From the NCBI GenBank assembly GCA_964389375.1, contig CAYMDP010000009.1, positions 1 through 64,000 of the forward strand: a DNA stretch of 64,000 bases, read 5' to 3'. Below, one piece after another: positions 9,091 to 17,085 of the stretch. How positions within the stretch are numbered: position 1 is the first letter of the stretch; each line of letters starts with the position of its first letter. Origin of the DNA: CAYMDP01 sp964389375 (GTDB lineage: Bacteria; Bdellovibrionota; Bdellovibrionia; Bdellovibrionales; UBA1609). The notes under the pieces are model-generated. The model had not been told where the DNA came from. It saw only the letters and a program-made list of their open reading frames with translations, and searched no databases. The translations under genes were made by a program, and so were the position numbers.

Positions 9091-10063
9091 GACTTTCAAC
9101 CACAAGTCCATCACGAAGAGTGGCTTCGGAAATTCGAATAACCGAAATTTTAAAATGGTTCAGCATTTCCTGAAGAAGGATTGCGCCCCCTAAGATTTGA
9201 TCGGCCCGTTTGGGCTCAAGTCCCTTCAGGTCGCGAAGTTGCCCCAAGCTTTTTGGCGCTAAAAATAAGATCAAGGCCTCGAGGTGGTCTTTAGTAAACT
9301 GAGTTCGAAATGAGCGTAGGCCTTGATTGCGCGAGCTCTTTTTCTTTTTTCTTTTTTTCTTCGGACTGGGTAGGGGATCAATGTAAAAATCAATCAGTCG
9401 GGAGATGGCCTTGATTGTCCCGGCAGTCCCAATGGCGATTGGGGCTGGGCTCATGGGCTGAAAAGTTCGCAGATGAAATCGAATATGTTCCCTAAGGGCA
9501 ATGCTGGCCGTGGGATTTAGATGGGTCTGCTCGTAAAGAGGGTAAAGCTGCTGAAGTCTTGCCACTCCCAGACGCAAACTCTTCGAAGTCTTGATGTGCG
9601 CATTTTTCAAGTGCGAGATCTCGGTGCTGCCGCCCCCGATGTCGATCAATAAAGATTCCTTAGGGAGACGTCGTTCGCGGTATTTGACGCCCAAGGCAAT
9701 TAATGCAGCCTCTTTTTGTCCGGAGATCACTTCGATCTTGATCCCTGTTTTTCGCAAGACAAGCTGACAAAAGGATTTTGCGTTTTGTGCCTCACGCATG
9801 GCGCTCGTTGCATAGGCAAAAACTGGCAAAAAGCCGTATTCTCCGGCAATAAACTCGTTAAAATGGCTAAAGGCCAACAGAATGTGGTGCATCGTCATTT
9901 TCTCGAGGCGTCCCTCGGAAAACACCCCTTGGCCGGGCTTAAGCATCAGCTTTTCTTTAAAAACACAAAGAACTTGGCCTCGCCTCACGGTTTCATAAAC
10001 CGCAAAGCGCACAGAGTTTGTTCCTAAGTCGACAATTCCTAGATGCATCCCTTCAGTATACAA
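9077..10063 (-). CDS. Ppx/GppA-family phosphatase
   Basis: The 328-aa protein carries the ASKHA-fold ATP/phosphate motifs of exopolyphosphatase and pppGpp phosphatase: IVDLGTNSVRFAVYE, an E-rich middle block around ATSAMREAQN, LIDIGGGSTEIS and AIGTAGTIKAIS. It is the short form without the C-terminal HD domain. The probable role is hydrolysis of polyphosphate or pppGpp, which fits its place next to pstS/phoU/phoBR. An unusual Lys/Arg-rich insertion (PKKKRKKKKSSR, about residues 233-245) sits in a loop, is encoded by A-rich runs, and could bind polyanionic substrate. The start may be TTG at 10063 or ATG at 10048 (MHLGIVDLG, closer to family consensus). It is transcribed away from pstS. Confidence 0.88.
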   Translation of the reverse strand: MYTEGMHLGIVDLGTNSVRFAVYETVRRGQVLCVFKEKLMLKPGQGVFSEGRLEKMTMHHILLAFSHFNEFIAGEYGFLPVFAYATSAMREAQNAKSFCQLVLRKTGIKIEVISGQKEAALIALGVKYRERRLPKESLLIDIGGGSTEISHLKNAHIKTSKSLRLGVARLQQLYPLYEQTHLNPTASIALREHIRFHLRTFQPMSPAPIAIGTAGTIKAISRLIDFYIDPLPSPKKKRKKKKSSRNQGLRSFRTQFTKDHLEALILFLAPKSLGQLRDLKGLEPKRADQILGGAILLQEMLNHFKISVIRISEATLRDGLVVESLKNI

Positions 10064-10130
10064 ACTTCTCTTCGGATGACAAATTATACTCGCTGGCTAG
10101 GGGTCATCGGTTCATTGGCTTTAAGGATGG

Positions 10131-10174
10131 CTGTGACAAATGCACTGACAAAATCTTAACGAGAGTTCTATGCT
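10131..10174 (+). promoter_or_regulatory. Candidate pstS promoter with Pho-box-like repeats
   Basis: Three 7-bp units with a 12-bp period, CTGTGAC (10131), CACTGAC (10143) and CTTAACG (10155), resemble the direct repeats of PhoB sites, although classical Pho boxes have an 11-bp period. CTGACA (10145-10150) could act as a -35, with TATGCT (10169-10174) as -10 at 18 bp. The site lies 23-66 bp before the pstS ATG in the ppx/pstS divergent region, and phoB is two genes downstream. This is inference from spacing and similarity only. Confidence 0.35.
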
Positions 10175-10196
10175 TAAAGGTGTATAAGGGGGGTCT

Positions 10197-11108
10197 ATGT
10201 TGAAGTTTCATTTCGGATTTTTTCTGAGTTTAATTCTCTTTGCAGGGGACTCTTTGCGAGCGGATGAAATTTCTGGATCGATGCGATCTTATCCGCTTCA
10301 TAGCCAATGGATGAACGATTTTGCTCGGGACCGAGGCTCTGAGACGGGTCAGTTTTTCCCTGTGGGAGAAAAGGCCGCTTTAGATCGCCTTAAAAAGAAG
10401 CAGATTCAGCTGCTGTCTTTAGACTCTTTAGCTTTGGCAACGGAGACCGGCTTGTCCAAGGTGCCTGTGGCTAGAGGAGCAATGGTGCTTGCTTACAATT
10501 TGCCTAATTTTTCGGGCAAGCTGCTTCTGACTCCGGCCTTGCTTCAAAGTATTTTCGAAGGCGAATTGCGAAGCTGGACAGATTCAAGGCTTGTCGCGCT
10601 AAATCCGTCTTTAAAAAGTCTAAAAGCGACAAATATTCTTCCGGTTTACTCTAAGCGCAGTGAGGAAAACTCTGAGTTTTTAAAGTACCTTTCTGTAGAG
10701 AATTTAAAAAAAGGGGCGGATAAAAACCCAAAGGCCTTGGCCCTGCGAATTGGGCTTGGAGCCGATGGACAGGATGGGGTTAGCGGACTGATCGAGCAAA
10801 ACCCAGGGGCCTTGGGCTTCGTCAGTCTGGCCTACGCTTTGGGTCGAAGTCTTCGGCTTGCAGAAATTCAAGATTCGAAGGGAAAACAAAGTGCAGATCG
10901 TGCCTTTACGCAAGATTCTACTTACCCATTAACCTTTACTTCCTATCTGGCCTTCTCATCGCGACCCGATGCTTTCACTCAAAACTACCTTCAGTTTATC
11001 CTCTCAAAAGGGCAAAAGCGACTTCCTCCTGGCTACGGAAGTTTATCGGTGACAGAGCAGTCAGAAGCGATAAAGATTCTTCAGGGACAGCAAAAGGGGA
11101 GTTTATGA
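10197..11108 (+). CDS. PstS-like periplasmic substrate-binding protein
   Basis: The 303-aa product has a signal peptide (cleavage near LRA-DE) and the PstS/PBP-like fold: GAMVLAYNLPNFSG, LLQSIFEGELRSWTDSRL (the PstS IF.G....W.D block), LGADGQDGVSGLIEQNPGAL and YPLTFTSYL. In PstS this protein delivers phosphate to the PstCAB importer. Two ligand motifs are altered: the N-terminal GAGATFP-type loop is replaced by SMRSYPLHSQW, and the SDGSGTT-type loop by YSKRSEENSEF. No pstC, pstA or pstB follows; phoU does (4-bp ATGA overlap). It may therefore be a phosphate sensor or bind another anion rather than feed a transporter. ATG at 10197 is preceded by AAGGGGGG. Confidence 0.75.
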   Translation: MLKFHFGFFLSLILFAGDSLRADEISGSMRSYPLHSQWMNDFARDRGSETGQFFPVGEKAALDRLKKKQIQLLSLDSLALATETGLSKVPVARGAMVLAYNLPNFSGKLLLTPALLQSIFEGELRSWTDSRLVALNPSLKSLKATNILPVYSKRSEENSEFLKYLSVENLKKGADKNPKALALRIGLGADGQDGVSGLIEQNPGALGFVSLAYALGRSLRLAEIQDSKGKQSADRAFTQDSTYPLTFTSYLAFSSRPDAFTQNYLQFILSKGQKRLPPGYGSLSVTEQSEAIKILQGQQKGSL

Positions 11109-11776
11109 CGAGACATTTTGATGCAGAGCTTCAGGGTCTGAAGACTTTAATTTTATCAATGGGTGGTTGTGTAGAAAGGGCCGTCGAGCTTTCCTGTCAG
11201 GCCATTTTGAAAAGACGTTCAGCTGATTTTAAACAAGTTCATGATCAAGAAGCCCAGGTCAACAAACTTCATATGGAAGTTGATTTGGCCTGCTTAAATC
11301 TTCTTGCAAAGCAAGCACCGGTGGCAAGAGACCTGCGCTTGGTTATGGCGATTATTAAAATCAATACAGATCTTGAGCGCATGGGAGACCAGGCGGTGAA
11401 CATGTCTCACAACGGAAAAGATTTTCTCGAGCGGCAGCCCATTTCTTATTCCTTTAGTGATTTCGAGAAAATGTCTAAAGCGGTTCGGGAAATGGTGCGG
11501 GCTTCACTGGACGCCTTCGTTCGGGGGGATGTAAAGCTGTCCCAAGAAGTGTTAAATCGTGACGATGAAGTGGATCAGTTTCGCGACAAGATTTTTTCGG
11601 AGATTAAATCTTTGATGTCTTTAAAAATTGAAAACATCGAAGCCGGTTTGGATATGATTTTGATTGCGCGCAATCTTGAGCGCCTTGCGGATCATGCAAC
11701 AAATATCGCTGAAGAAGTTATTTTTATCATGACCGGAGACGATGTTCGTCACGGACATCAATCCAGTTTAGGTTAG
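11105..11776 (+). CDS. phoU: Phosphate-signalling regulator PhoU
   Basis: The 223-aa protein matches PhoU, a cytoplasmic protein of two three-helix bundles that links the phosphate transporter to PhoR and keeps the Pho response off under phosphate sufficiency. Duplicated metal-binding helices are visible: INTDLERMGDQAVNM (residues ~82-96) and IARNLERLADHATNIAEEV (~189-207), each with the E...D pattern. Length is typical (E. coli 241). It overlaps the PstS-like gene by 4 bp and is followed after 18 bp by phoB, so it sits between binding protein and two-component system. With no PstCAB beside it, the partner transmitting phosphate status is unclear. Confidence 0.93.
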   Translation: MTRHFDAELQGLKTLILSMGGCVERAVELSCQAILKRRSADFKQVHDQEAQVNKLHMEVDLACLNLLAKQAPVARDLRLVMAIIKINTDLERMGDQAVNMSHNGKDFLERQPISYSFSDFEKMSKAVREMVRASLDAFVRGDVKLSQEVLNRDDEVDQFRDKIFSEIKSLMSLKIENIEAGLDMILIARNLERLADHATNIAEEVIFIMTGDDVRHGHQSSLG

Positions 11777-11794
11777 CCGATTTAGGAGTTTAAA

Positions 11795-12520
11795 ATGAAT
11801 CATCAAAAAAAACGCCTCTTAGTGGTCGAAGATGAATCCGAGATTCGCCAGCTTATTCTTCTTCATCTGCGCCGAGAAGGTTTTGAAGTGGATGAAGTTG
11901 CAAGCGGAGAGCGAGTTCAAGATATGCTCCAAGCGAACACTTACAACTTGGTGATCTTGGACTGGATGCTTCCTGGTGCCAGTGGCTTAGAAATCACGCG
12001 CTGGATGAGAAGCCACGAAAAGACACTTAGAACTCCAATTCTGTTTGTAACCGCAAAAGTTGAACCCGAGCATATTGCCGCGGGACTTGATGCCGGAGCC
12101 GACGATTATTTGACAAAGCCTTTTGACACCTTAGTCCTTATGGCGCGAGTGAATGCCCTGCTTAGACGACAAGAATGGTTAGCTCTCACCTCCGAAAAAT
12201 CTAGCGAAGCCAAAAGCTCTAAACTGAAAGTGGCAGAGGTCGTCTTAGATCTAGAAAGTATTGAGGCTTTTGTTGGAGCGCAAAAAATTGATCTAACTCG
12301 GTCAGAGTTTCGTTTATTGGAGTGCCTGATGGAGAATCAGGGCAAGGTCTTATCTCGAGAAAGGCTAATTGAACAAATCCAAGGAGAAGGGGTCAATGTC
12401 GTGGGACGCACGGTAGATACTCATATCTTTGGATTAAGAAAGAAGCTCGGCGTGTGGTCAGATCTAATCGAAACCATTCGAGGAGTCGGCTACAGGGTCA
12501 AATACAATCCTGAATCTTAG
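11795..12520 (+). CDS. phoB: PhoB-type response regulator
   Basis: The 241-aa OmpR/PhoB-family regulator has a receiver domain (residues ~6-120) with acidic pocket E12/D13, phospho-acceptor D56 in LVILDWMLPG, a switch Thr in ILFVTAK and the conserved Lys in YLTKPF, followed by a winged-helix DNA-binding domain (~145-235; LTRSEFRLLECLMENQGKVL, VDTHIFGLRKKL, IRGVGYR). By context and similarity it activates the Pho regulon when phosphorylated by the adjacent PhoR. A good ribosome-binding site (AGGAG, 6 nt) precedes ATG at 11795. It is cotranscribed with phoU and phoR (14-bp gap to phoR). Confidence 0.93.
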   Translation: MNHQKKRLLVVEDESEIRQLILLHLRREGFEVDEVASGERVQDMLQANTYNLVILDWMLPGASGLEITRWMRSHEKTLRTPILFVTAKVEPEHIAAGLDAGADDYLTKPFDTLVLMARVNALLRRQEWLALTSEKSSEAKSSKLKVAEVVLDLESIEAFVGAQKIDLTRSEFRLLECLMENQGKVLSRERLIEQIQGEGVNVVGRTVDTHIFGLRKKLGVWSDLIETIRGVGYRVKYNPES

Positions 12521-12534
12521 CCCCTGAGACAAGA

Positions 12535-13998
12535 ATGAAAAAAGAGCCTGCATTTCCATTTCGACTTTGGCGTTGGTTTTTAGGCCGACAGATTTTGGTC
12601 ACAGGTCTATATCTTATTTTCCTTAATTTAGTTTTGTTAATTTGGCTGGATTCTCGAAGTGATCTGCTTGATGAGACAAGGGCTTTTGGACGCTTAATTA
12701 TATTCTGGGCCTTAGCGAGCTCCTTTTTAATCATGGTTGCTGTCTCGGTTCTGATGGCAAGACGCCTTGTGGTCCCCTTGGGACGATTAATTGAAAAAAC
12801 TAAACGCATTAGTCGGTTTCCGTTTGAAGATGTCGAAATTTCCCCGCAGGAATTGGCTTTTGACGAACCGGGAGAGTGGTACGAACTGGAAAAAGCCTTA
12901 AACAAACTTGGGACTGATTTAAAGGAAAAAACAATCCGCCTATCGAGAGAAAAAACCGAACTCCGAACTTTAATGAGTTCCGTGACCGAAGCTGTTTTGG
13001 CGGTTGATCTAAATCGGGTTCCGATGTTTTTTAACCCTCAGTTTGCTTTGCTGTTCGGCGTTCGCGAAAGTGCACCGGCCTCTTTGGTGATCAGTGACTT
13101 TGTTCGTTCTCCAGAAATTTTGCGAGCCTACGACCAATGTCTTTCTCAGGGAATTTCAAGTCGCTTAGAGGTCCATCTTCAGCTTCAGGAAGGAGCTTCG
13201 GACTTCTTGGTCTCAGTTGTCCCACTTCGAAAGAAGCATAATCAAGAGCTTTATGGAGCGGTGGCAACTTTTTACGATATTACTGAACTAAAAATGGCCG
13301 AGAAGATTCGGATCGAATTTGTCGGAAACGTTTCTCACGAACTAAGAACTCCTTTAACTTCGATCAAAGGATACTTACAAACTGTTAAGCTCGACTATCA
13401 GTCGGGTCGGATGGATCAGATTTCTGAATTCTTAGAGATTATCTCAAAAAATGTAGATCGACTGATTTTGCTTGTCGGCGACTTGCTGGATTTATCCTCT
13501 TTAGAGTCTGGGGCAAGGCTTTCTCGCAATGTCGTCAGCACGCGGGATCTTACTGAAAGCATTTTAAACCAAGTGAATGTACGCGATCATCAGGTCAAAG
13601 TTTTTTATGGCCTGGAAGAGTTCGAGGCCGATGCTCCTCGTGTCGAGCAGGTGCTCGGTAATCTTTTGCAAAATGCAGTTCGCTACGTTCCAAAGGGAAA
13701 GCCCATCGAGATTCATTGGGAATCTGACGAGTCCGGAAAGGTGGCCATTTTAAAGGTCAAGGACTACGGTCCTGGAATTCCCAAACAGCATCATGAAAGA
13801 CTTTTTGAGCGCTTTTATCGTATCGACGAGGCTCGGTCGCGAGAGCTCGGTGGGTCAGGAATTGGACTTTCGTTGGTAAAGCACATTATGCAGCGCCACG
13901 GGGGTCGAGTGCAACTTAGGAGTGAAATGGGGCTCGGCTCAGAATTTATTTGTGAGTTTCCTCAGGACCTTCAGAGTCTCGCACAGGACGCCGAATAG
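12535..13998 (+). CDS. phoR: PhoR-type sensor histidine kinase
   Basis: The 487-aa kinase has two membrane segments (~19-37 and ~53-75) with almost no periplasmic loop, a HAMP-like linker, a PAS domain (~140-250), a HisKA domain with phospho-acceptor H268 (VGNVSHELRTPLTSIKGYL) and an HATPase_c domain with N box (NLLQNAVRYV), G1 (DYGPGIP) and G2 (GGSGIGLSLVKHIM). The missing sensory loop is typical of PhoR, which senses phosphate through the transporter and PhoU rather than directly. It follows phoB by 14 bp and phosphorylates it by inference. The C terminus is short and ends 19 bp before a ferredoxin-like gene. Confidence 0.92.
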   Translation: MKKEPAFPFRLWRWFLGRQILVTGLYLIFLNLVLLIWLDSRSDLLDETRAFGRLIIFWALASSFLIMVAVSVLMARRLVVPLGRLIEKTKRISRFPFEDVEISPQELAFDEPGEWYELEKALNKLGTDLKEKTIRLSREKTELRTLMSSVTEAVLAVDLNRVPMFFNPQFALLFGVRESAPASLVISDFVRSPEILRAYDQCLSQGISSRLEVHLQLQEGASDFLVSVVPLRKKHNQELYGAVATFYDITELKMAEKIRIEFVGNVSHELRTPLTSIKGYLQTVKLDYQSGRMDQISEFLEIISKNVDRLILLVGDLLDLSSLESGARLSRNVVSTRDLTESILNQVNVRDHQVKVFYGLEEFEADAPRVEQVLGNLLQNAVRYVPKGKPIEIHWESDESGKVAILKVKDYGPGIPKQHHERLFERFYRIDEARSRELGGSGIGLSLVKHIMQRHGGRVQLRSEMGLGSEFICEFPQDLQSLAQDAE

Positions 13999-14017
13999 TC
14001 TTGGACAAGGGGCTAGG

Positions 14018-14443
14018 ATGCGAGTTGAAATCAAAATTCCAGGACGAGAAGAGCTTTGTCTCGAGATTGAAGTCGATGCCTCAGGGCAGATTTTAAGTTC
14101 GTCCTTAATTGGCCTTGGGGATTTGCACTTCTTAAAAAGTCTTCAGATTTGGCGTAAAAATCTGGTTGGCGCCTTGGATGAACTTAAAATGCCAGATGGA
14201 AATTCGGCTTTCGCACTGATGATGAGAGAAGCCCTCTTAAAGATTAAAGGTCAGTGGCAAAATCCCTTCACGGACCAAGAGCTTTGTCACTGCAGAGCCG
14301 TTCCGCTTGCAAAAGTTGAAGCGGCTATTTTTGCAGGTGCTCACACTCCCGAAAAAGTGAGTCGTTGGACTTCGGCTTCGACCTCATGCGGGACTTGCCG
14401 TCCGGATGTTGAGGCTATTCTAAAATATCGACTAGTTGGCTAA
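14018..14443 (+). CDS. BFD-like [2Fe-2S] ferredoxin-domain protein
   Basis: The 141-aa product ends in a BFD-type [2Fe-2S] domain: Cys90-His-Cys92 and, 32 residues later, Cys124-Gly-Thr-Cys127, with LCHCRAV and TSCGTCRPDVEAIL matching the family. The ~85-residue N-terminal domain (strand-rich, then helical) was not recognised. BFD domains mobilise iron from bacterioferritin or occur in NifU, nitrite reductase and similar redox proteins; which applies is unknown, and no bacterioferritin is adjacent (one lies at 60.6 kb). ATG at 14018 follows AAGGGG at 5-nt spacing; an open frame extends upstream into phoR but is not needed. It is probably cotranscribed with phoBR. Confidence 0.75.
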   Translation: MRVEIKIPGREELCLEIEVDASGQILSSSLIGLGDLHFLKSLQIWRKNLVGALDELKMPDGNSAFALMMREALLKIKGQWQNPFTDQELCHCRAVPLAKVEAAIFAGAHTPEKVSRWTSASTSCGTCRPDVEAILKYRLVG

Positions 14444-14447
14444 ATTT

Positions 14448-15512
14448 CTATTTGTGACGAGCTTTTGTTTTTGTGGGCTTGGTCTCGACGTGATCAATGG
14501 ATTGTTTATCAAGACGAGAAAGAAGGAGGTCGACCACTTTTGGTTTGATCTCGGTGTAAAATCCTAATATCAAAGCGCCAGAAGCGAACATATGTCCACC
14601 CCCGCCAAAGGCTTCTGCAACTCCCAGCACTTCAATTTGTCCCTTACTTCGAAGCGAGAGTTTGTATTCGTTGGTGCTGTCTTCACGAAACAGGGCTGCG
14701 GCTTGAAGACTGGTCACATTCATAATCATGTCGACGACGTCTCTAGAATCATCCATATCCATGTTGTGCTCAAGTAGATCACTGGCTTTCAGCTTTAGGA
14801 CTGCAATTCTGCCGTCGCCGAAGTATTCGATTTGGCTTAGGACCTTCGAGAGGAAGGCCACCTTGTCGATGGTGTGGGTCGAAAAAAGATGGCGGTGAAT
14901 ATCCGTGGGATTGACCAAGTGCCCGAGCAATTCCGCAGCGATGAGGTGCGAAGAGGGAGAGCTTTTTACAAATTTAAAAAGCTGAGTATCAAATGCAATG
15001 CTCGTATAAAGGCACTTCGAAATTTTTTCGTCCAACCGAATTCCAAGTTCTTTAATCAAGCTAAACGAGATTTCTCCAGTTGAGGCCGCTCGGGTATCGA
15101 TGAATGATTCTGGCGTTGGCTCGGGCCCTTGGTTTAATACTGGGTGGTGATCAACAAATAAAATTTTGCGACACTGGTCTTCTAAGGCCGAATAGAGTGG
15201 TTCGACGAGGCGTCGATCGTTGGTATCAAAAATCAGAGCCAAATCAGTTTTTTGGATAGGCTGATGGGGACCTTCAAAGTTTTCGATATATTTATTGGGC
15301 TCAAGAAATTCGTACTTTTTTGGAACAGCATCGACTGTCATCACCCGCACTTTTTTTCCGACTTTTTTAAGTGCATGGTAAAGGCCCAGCATTGCACCAA
15401 GTCCATCGCCATCACATTGTTTGTGAGTGGTCAGAAGTATGGATTCCGAGGCTTTGATATTCTTAATCAAGCCGGCGACATCAAGGGGTGTTAATTTAGG
15501 TGTATCGTACAT
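14448..15512 (-). CDS. nrnA: NrnA-like DHH/DHHA1 oligoribonuclease / pAp phosphatase
   Basis: The 354-aa protein is a DHH-superfamily phosphoesterase. The N-terminal DHH domain shows H30-K-Q-C-D34-G-D36, LIFDTNDRRL and D121-H122-H123-P, which bind two Mn ions. The C-terminal DHHA1 domain ends with the substrate loop FGGGGHMFASGA. NrnA-type enzymes degrade nano-RNAs (2-5 nt) and dephosphorylate 3'-phosphoadenosine 5'-phosphate; this organism may rely on it if it lacks Orn. The C-terminal Lys-rich tail (TKPTKTKARHK) is an extension. Convergent with the BFD-like gene, 4 bp apart. Confidence 0.88.
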   Translation of the reverse strand: MYDTPKLTPLDVAGLIKNIKASESILLTTHKQCDGDGLGAMLGLYHALKKVGKKVRVMTVDAVPKKYEFLEPNKYIENFEGPHQPIQKTDLALIFDTNDRRLVEPLYSALEDQCRKILFVDHHPVLNQGPEPTPESFIDTRAASTGEISFSLIKELGIRLDEKISKCLYTSIAFDTQLFKFVKSSPSSHLIAAELLGHLVNPTDIHRHLFSTHTIDKVAFLSKVLSQIEYFGDGRIAVLKLKASDLLEHNMDMDDSRDVVDMIMNVTSLQAAALFREDSTNEYKLSLRSKGQIEVLGVAEAFGGGGHMFASGALILGFYTEIKPKVVDLLLSRLDKQSIDHVETKPTKTKARHK

Positions 15513-15556
15513 AGTTGTTTTCCAGATGTATTGTCGGATTTTTTAGCCAAGATCTC

Positions 15557-15585
15557 AAAAGCCGAAGGTATTTCTAGCCTCGGCT
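15557..15585 (-). terminator. Probable terminator of mgtE
   Basis: Read on the minus strand, AGCCGAGG and CCTTCGGCT form an 8-bp stem with a one-base bulge and a 9-nt loop, followed by TTTT. It lies 18-46 bp after the mgtE stop. Confidence 0.5.
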
Positions 15586-15602
15586 AAAGGCGGGATCGAC
15601 CA

Positions 15603-16955
15603 TTAGCGTCCAACCAGATGAAGTCCAAGGGCCGCAATTCCCAAAAATGAAAAGAAGCCAAAGATATCGGTGATCATTGTCGCGATCACGCCACTTCCCA
15701 CAGCGGGGTCTCGACCCATTCGATTTAATAAAATGGGAACAAGCGAGCCGAAACCAGAAGCCACCAAAGAGTTAAGGACCATCGAGGTAAAAATGACGAA
15801 GGAGACCAGAAGATCACCCTTCCAGAGGTAGACAAAAATCCCACTTAAAATTCCTGCACAGGTGCCTAAGGTCAGGCCGACGATGGTTTCTTTCCAGATG
15901 GCCTTTGCATTCGAAATAAAACTAAAGTCACCCGTTGCAATCCCGCGGGTGACCACAGTCAGACTTTGGATCGCGGTGTTGCCTCCGATCCCAGCCACAA
16001 TATTTTTTAAAGTGGCGAGGATGATAAGTTCGGTCATGGTTCTTTCGAATAAAGCCACCACAGAACTTGCAAGTGCGGCCAAGACCAAATTTAAAAGCAT
16101 CCAGGGCATGCGATTTCGAATCGATTGCAGAGCCGGAGTGAACACCCGGTCATTTTCTTGAAGACCCGCAGAGGCGTAAATATTGGCCGTAGCCTCTTCC
16201 TGAATAATGTCCAGGACATCATCAACCGTTACGACTCCGATCATGCGATGAGAGGGATCAACCACGGGAAGAGCCACAAAGTCGTATCGTGCGACCAGTT
16301 TCGCCACCTCTTTTGCCGGAGTTTGCGGAGTGCAGGTGACAAGATCTCTTTTAACCAGGTCCATAAGATTTTTATCTGCCGCAGAGGTCGCAAGGACTCT
16401 TAACGAGACAACTCCGGCGAGTTTGTTGTCTTCATTGACGCAAAAAATATAATAAATCGAAATCTCATTCGCCTTAGCGCGAATCCGGTCGATGGCCTCA
16501 GCCGCTGTCATATCAATTGGGATCGAAAAGAATTGGGTCTGCATAATGCGACCCGCGGATCCGGCCGGGTAATCAAGAAATTGCTGAATGCGATTTCGTT
16601 TCGGAGTTTCCATCTGAAGAAGAAGCTCTTGTTTTTGGTCCTCAGTCAGTAGACCCAAAAAATAAGCGGCATCCTCTTCGGCTGCATAAATTAATAGATT
16701 CAACAAAGCACTGGGGCTTAGATTATCCAGAATTCTAAAGAGGTGTTGCTCAGGAACCTCAATTAAGACCTCACTGGCACGGTGGATTCGCGTGAGTGCC
16801 TCAAAAAGCAGCAAGCTTTCTCTTTCTGGAAGATGGGTAATAAGTGAGGCTAGATCCACGGGCTCAACTCGGCTTAAGATCGATAGGAGAGGTCTTGAGC
16901 TGCGGCCCAGGAGGAGGCGCTTTATGATTGCTGTATTTGTCGCATTGAGTTTCAT
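15603..16955 (-). CDS. mgtE: Magnesium transporter MgtE
   Basis: The 450-aa protein has the MgtE layout: N-terminal superhelical domain (~25-130), two CBS domains (~135-255; VVSLRVLATS and VVTVDDVLDIIQEE) and five membrane segments in the last 170 residues, including GIGGNTAIQSLTVVTRGIA and the pore-helix block GRDPAVGSGVIATMITDIFG. MgtE is a Mg-selective channel gated by cytoplasmic Mg bound between the N and CBS domains. Length equals family standard. It diverges from greA, and its predicted promoter leaves a leader of about 45 nt, too short for an M-box riboswitch. Confidence 0.95.
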   Translation of the reverse strand: MKLNATNTAIIKRLLLGRSSRPLLSILSRVEPVDLASLITHLPERESLLLFEALTRIHRASEVLIEVPEQHLFRILDNLSPSALLNLLIYAAEEDAAYFLGLLTEDQKQELLLQMETPKRNRIQQFLDYPAGSAGRIMQTQFFSIPIDMTAAEAIDRIRAKANEISIYYIFCVNEDNKLAGVVSLRVLATSAADKNLMDLVKRDLVTCTPQTPAKEVAKLVARYDFVALPVVDPSHRMIGVVTVDDVLDIIQEEATANIYASAGLQENDRVFTPALQSIRNRMPWMLLNLVLAALASSVVALFERTMTELIILATLKNIVAGIGGNTAIQSLTVVTRGIATGDFSFISNAKAIWKETIVGLTLGTCAGILSGIFVYLWKGDLLVSFVIFTSMVLNSLVASGFGSLVPILLNRMGRDPAVGSGVIATMITDIFGFFSFLGIAALGLHLVGR

Positions 16956-17005
16956 AAAAGCCTAAAATAATAGAGCAATTCTGATGGTTTAGTAATCTAG
17001 GGGGG

Positions 17006-17034
17006 AGTATGTCTTTTATTGTTGCTTGCGTCAA
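17006..17034 (-). promoter_or_regulatory. mgtE promoter
   Basis: On the minus strand TTGACG (17034-17029) and CATACT (17011-17006) are separated by 17 bp, a good sigma-70-like promoter about 51 bp before the mgtE ATG. It overlaps the greA promoter on the other strand. Confidence 0.55.
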
Positions 17035-17049
17035 AGATTTTAATATAAT
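17022..17049 (+). promoter_or_regulatory. greA promoter
   Basis: A perfect -10 TATAAT (17044-17049) lies 16 bp after TTGCTT (17022-17027), a weak -35. It is 37 bp before the greA start codon. The -35 boxes of greA and mgtE interleave, so the two genes may compete for polymerase. Confidence 0.55.
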
Positions 17050-17085
17050 GCTGCCCTTTAATTTAACCGAATTTGGAGCTTAAAA

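Noticed and set aside
10018..10203. 61-codon plus-strand frame in front of pstS
   Set aside because: It covers the divergent promoter region and ends inside the pstS start; no ribosome-binding site.
16956..17085. M-box riboswitch for mgtE
   Set aside because: The predicted leader is about 45 nt, too short for the M-box fold, and no conserved elements were seen.
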